Assembly (NCBI RefSeq): GCF_003597395.2
Contig: NC_133769.1
Location: 47,291,605 to 47,355,604 of the forward strand
Source of the DNA: Chelonoidis abingdonii
Taxonomy: Eukaryota > Chordata > Testudines > Testudinidae
Length of the DNA stretch: 64,000 bases
Direction of reading: 5' to 3'
The number at the start of each line of letters is the position of its first letter. The first letter of the stretch is position 1. A model generated the notes under the pieces. That model was not told the origin of the DNA. It ran no database searches and saw only the letters and a list, made by a program, of their open reading frames with translations. The translations under genes were made by a program, and so were the position numbers. Shown one piece after another: positions 60,788 to 64,000 of the stretch.

Positions 60788-62455
60788 GAACATCATAGAA
60801 GATTAATGTTGGAAGAGACTTAATGAGGTCATCTAGTCCAACCCCTGGCTCAAAGCAGGACAAACCTCAATTAAATCATCCCAGCCAGAGCTTTGTCAAG
60901 ATGGGCCTTAAAAACCTCTAAGGATAGAGATTCCACCACCTCCCTAGGTAACCCATTCCAGTGCTTCACCGCCCTCCTAGTGAAATAATGTTTCCGAATA
61001 TCCAAACTAGACCTTCCCTACTGCAACTTGAGACCATTGCTCCTTGTTCTGTCATCTGCCACCACTGAGAACAGCCGAGCTCCATCCTCTTTGGAACCCC
61101 CCCCCTTTCAGGTATTTAAAGGCTGCTATCAAATCCCTCCTCACCCTTCTCTTCAGACTAAACAAGCCCAGTTCCCTCAGCGTCTCCTCGTAAGTCATGT
61201 TCCCCAGCCTTCTGACCATTTTTGTTGCCCTCTGCTGGACTCTCCAATTTGGCAACTTTCTTTCTGAAGTGGGGGGCCCAAAACTGGACACAATACTTCA
61301 GATGTGGCCTCACCAGTGCCGAATAGAAGGAAATAATCACTTCCCTCGATCTGCTGGCAATGCTACTGCATATCCAGCTTCTTGTCGACTGTAATCCCCA
61401 TGTCCTTTTCTGCAGAATTGCTGCTTAGCCAGTGGGTCCTCAGCCTATAGCTGTGCATGGGATTCTTCCATCCTAAGTGCAGGACTCTGCACTTGTCCTT
61501 GTTGAACCCCGTCAGATTTCTTTTGGCCCAATCCTCTGATTTGTCTATGTCACTCTGAATCCTATCCCTACCCTCCAGTGTATCTACCTTTCCCCGCAGC
61601 TTAGTGTCATCTGCAAACTTGTTGAGTGTGCAATCCATCCCGTCATCAAGATCATTAATAAAGATGTTGAACAAAACTGAACCCTGGAGTACTCCGCTTG
61701 ATACCAGCTGCCAACTAGACATTGAGCCATTGATCACGAGCAGTTGATCATAACCCATTGAGCCTGATAATCTAGCCAGCTTTCTATCCACCTTATAGTC
61801 CATTCATCGAATCCATACTTTTTTAACTTTCTGGCAGGAATACTGTATCAAAAGCTTTGATAAAGTCAAGATATATCACATCCACTGCTTTCCCCATATT
61901 CACAGAGCCAGTTGTTTCATCAGAGGAGGAAATCAGGTTGGTCAGGCATGACTTGCGCTTGGTGAATCCATGTTGACTGTTCCTGATCACCTTCTTCTCC
62001 TCCAAGTGCTTCAAAATGGTTTCCTTGAGGACCCGCTCCATGATTTTTCCAGGGACTGAGATGAGGCTTTTTGAAAAGCCTTTTTTCCCTTTTTGAAAAG
62101 ATGGGCACTATATTTGCCTTTTTCCAATCGTCCGAGACCTCCCCCAATCGCCACGAGTTTTCAAAGATAATGGCCAATGACTCTGCAATCACATCAGCCA
62201 GTTCCCTCAGCTGCATTAGATCTTGACCCATGGACTTGTCATGTCCAGCTTTTCTAAATAGTCCTTAACCTGTTCTTTCACCACTGAGGGCTGCTCACTT
62301 CCTCCTCATACTGTGTTGCCCAGGACAGCAGTTTGAGAGCTGACTTTGTCTGTGAAGACTGAGGCAAAAAAAGCATGGAGTACTTCAACTTTTTCCACAT
62401 TGTCTGTCACTAGGTTGCCTCCCCCATTCATTAAGAGTCCCACACTTTCTCCCAG
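60788..62455 (-). mobile_element. CR1 LINE, long 3' portion with RT motifs
   Basis: Minus-strand CR1 of about 1.7 kb, from the 3' end (catcatagaagattaatgtt on the plus strand) up into the RT domain. Reading on the minus strand: FENSWRLGEVSDDWKKANIV (near 62150), YLDFIKAFDTV (the RT A box, 61823-62041), GVLQGSVLFNIFINDL and KFADDTKLRG (catalytic FADD intact, 61363-61803). Then come [14 protein letters not shown] and [19 protein letters not shown] (61158-61340). At least three frame breaks inactivate it. The RT frame is better preserved than in the copies at 4.7 and 51.3 kb. Confidence 0.92.
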
Positions 62456-63747
62456 GTAATGTTTAGTACCAGGTGACAATACCACCTGACTCCGTAGTAT
62501 CACAGTGTCCATGAGTCAGTGGCAGTATGGAGCATTTTCAGGAAGCTTGGGAACCCAAAGTTCTGCAAGTCAGAGGATATGAAGTCTTGTATCAAAAGGT
62601 ACTTGCCTAATGGAACTCTAAGCTCACCTAGGTTGGAGCAGTTTTGTGAGCAGTGATCCAGAAGCAGCAGGAAGGAAGTGACTGGTCTAACTTAAGGACA
62701 GCAGTAGATCAGGAAACAGAGGACTGGATTCCAGTAAGAGGGTTTGGGGGAGGCACTGAAATTTTAAACCAGCTTGGGAGCCTGGAGCCATTACAACTAA
62801 AATCAGGTTGTTTCCTGCCTTTTCCACTATCAGTATGTAAGTATTCAAGGTAGAAAACAAATTAGTTTAGTTTAAAATAGCTCTCAGTTGACAAGATAAT
62901 TTACATTTAAATCCCCTTTCATTTCTCTAAGAATGTCTCCCCTTCACTATCCCCAAGTCCGCAGGCCACTGTTCTCCCAGTCCATCCCATCAATAGCCCT
63001 GCACATTCTATGAACCTATACTTGCTTAAGACTGTATATGACTGCTTATGTCTTCTGGCCTAGTACTTTCTGGCATGGATATCCCTAGGCTTGTTGCAGA
63101 TTCTACAGCCTGCTATGCCACTACTCATTTGCCTAGCTCCACAATAGAAGCCCCACAATTCTCCTCAAATCCTTCTGCATTGCAAAAGTGTTGAAGCAGA
63201 TTGTTGGGTGGAGAAGCAGTAATAACAAAATAGTAGCACAGATAGGGAATGATGTGGTATCTGGGGAACTTAGACAGTCACATAATCCCATGAGGCCTTA
63301 CTTTTAATAGTACTTTGGTTCCAATGTATGGTTAGAATCTTTTTAATGAAACTAGGTCTACTGGCCTTTGGTTGGGAAGAAGTGAAAGGAGTAGTGTGTT
63401 TTTTATTCCAACTACTGTTTGCACTGATATGAGACACACTAAGAATTGTGAAATAGTGATAAACTTACAGGAAACTTGGATCCTAACATCTTTCTTCACA
63501 TAGCAAGCATTCTCATTTCCAGAATGAGCAAGCGTATGATTCTTCCTATCCCATTACCTCTTTGCATGGAATTTGGTATATTGCCTGGTTTTCATATAAA
63601 TTATAATTAGAGCTCTGTTTTTTTCAATGTTTAATTAATTTCATATAGATAGTTTCTGAGTTCTCTGATGTCCAAAAATTGGGATGTTTTTTTCTTTTTA
63701 CATAGTGTAAATGAGAAGATTTCTTCTGTACTACACAAAATTCTTGA
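62456..63747. other. 5' flank, unique
   Basis: No gene or clear repeat. The short ORFs have no motif. Confidence 0.45.
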
Positions 63748-64000
63748 CTAAATAGGCACCCCTCTAATAGCCCAGGTCTCTGGCTGTTCAAACTCAGCCT
63801 CCAGGCGCTGAGCCTCACGTGTCCAGCCCTGAGTGAAGTTTTCACTCTTCCTTTCACAAATATTATGGAGCGTACAGTACAACATGTGGCTATAAGCATA
63901 GGAATATTGTCATTGGCCAGGTCCAGCTTCCCATAGAGGCAGTGCCAGCAGGCTTTTAAATGGTCAAAAGTACATTCACAGTCCTTCTGCACTTGCTCAG
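63748..64000 (-). pseudogene. Harbinger-type (HARBI1-like) transposase C-terminus
   Basis: It would be the DDE nuclease of a PIF/Harbinger DNA transposon. Minus-strand translation from the right edge gives VQKDCECTFDHLKACWHCLY then GKLDLANDNIPMLIATCC. This is the conserved C-terminal block normally seen as E-AFGRLK-RWRCL, RLD, IP-VV-ACCVLHN in this family; the usual FGRLK and VLHN are changed to FDHLK and TVRS. After a frameshift near 63845 the text continues FTQGWTREAQRLEAEFEQPE and stops at TAG 63750-63748. The N-terminal part lies beyond the window. The longer unshifted frame to 63624 is an artefact of that frameshift. Confidence 0.8.

Noticed and set aside
63624..63747. Extension of the Harbinger ORF to 63624
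   Set aside because: That frame is entered through a frameshift near 63845; the family-like reading stops at 63748.

Overview
The window is vertebrate nuclear DNA, most likely from a cryptodiran turtle. The evidence is the mix of repeats: abundant CR1 LINEs, tRNA-derived SINEs that share a CR1-like 3' tail (the known turtle pol III/SINE arrangement), a reptile-type Penelope-like element, and many hAT-type and Harbinger-like MITEs. The genus cannot be named from this sequence alone. There are no bacterial or phage genes. The only host protein-coding exon I can support is coding exon 1 of KCND2 (voltage-gated potassium channel Kv4.2), on the minus strand at 42452..43566. It starts at ATG 43566 and ends in a consensus splice donor. 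Everything left of 42451 is therefore KCND2 intron 1 if the assembly is right, and everything right of about 46.4 kb is 5' flank.

Layout. 1-4724: a roughly 4.7 kb, almost pure A/T, non-periodic tract with no ORF, ending exactly where a 5'-truncated CR1 begins. 4726-13.5 kb: CR1, an old LINE relic, and a 2.5 kb GC-rich hAT-type element with a perfect 8-bp target duplication. 13.56-16.75 kb: a decayed autonomous hAT element with a ZMYM1-like transposase pseudogene and a heat-shock-like/TATA promoter. 20.7-23.1 kb: a Penelope-like element (RT plus GIY-YIG endonuclease relics, long inverted terminal repeats, 10-bp target duplication) invaded by a hAT MITE. That MITE carries a 49-bp segment identical to the hAT left-end junction 8.4 kb away. 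23.6-25.1 kb: SINEs, CR1 and a MITE. 25-42.4 kb: mostly unique intron with scattered MITEs, microsatellites and fold-back elements.

42.4-46.4 kb: KCND2 exon 1, its 5' UTR and a GC-rich CpG-island region. The island is split by an ~81-bp G-rich minisatellite and contains a single N. 46.4-51.3 kb: mostly unique flank, with a hairpin at 48.9 kb. 51.3-59.7 kb: a stack of nested retroelements in which one CR1 copy is cut into six pieces by successive insertions, several with recognisable target duplications. 60.8-62.5 kb: a second long CR1 with RT motifs. 63.75-64 kb: the C-terminal end of a Harbinger-type transposase pseudogene running off the right edge.

No new biological system is evident. The most distinctive items are the A/T tract, the 49-bp templated insertion, the nested stack, and the minisatellite inside the KCND2 promoter region. 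Repeat-family names rest on recognition of characteristic sequence and structure, not on a database search.
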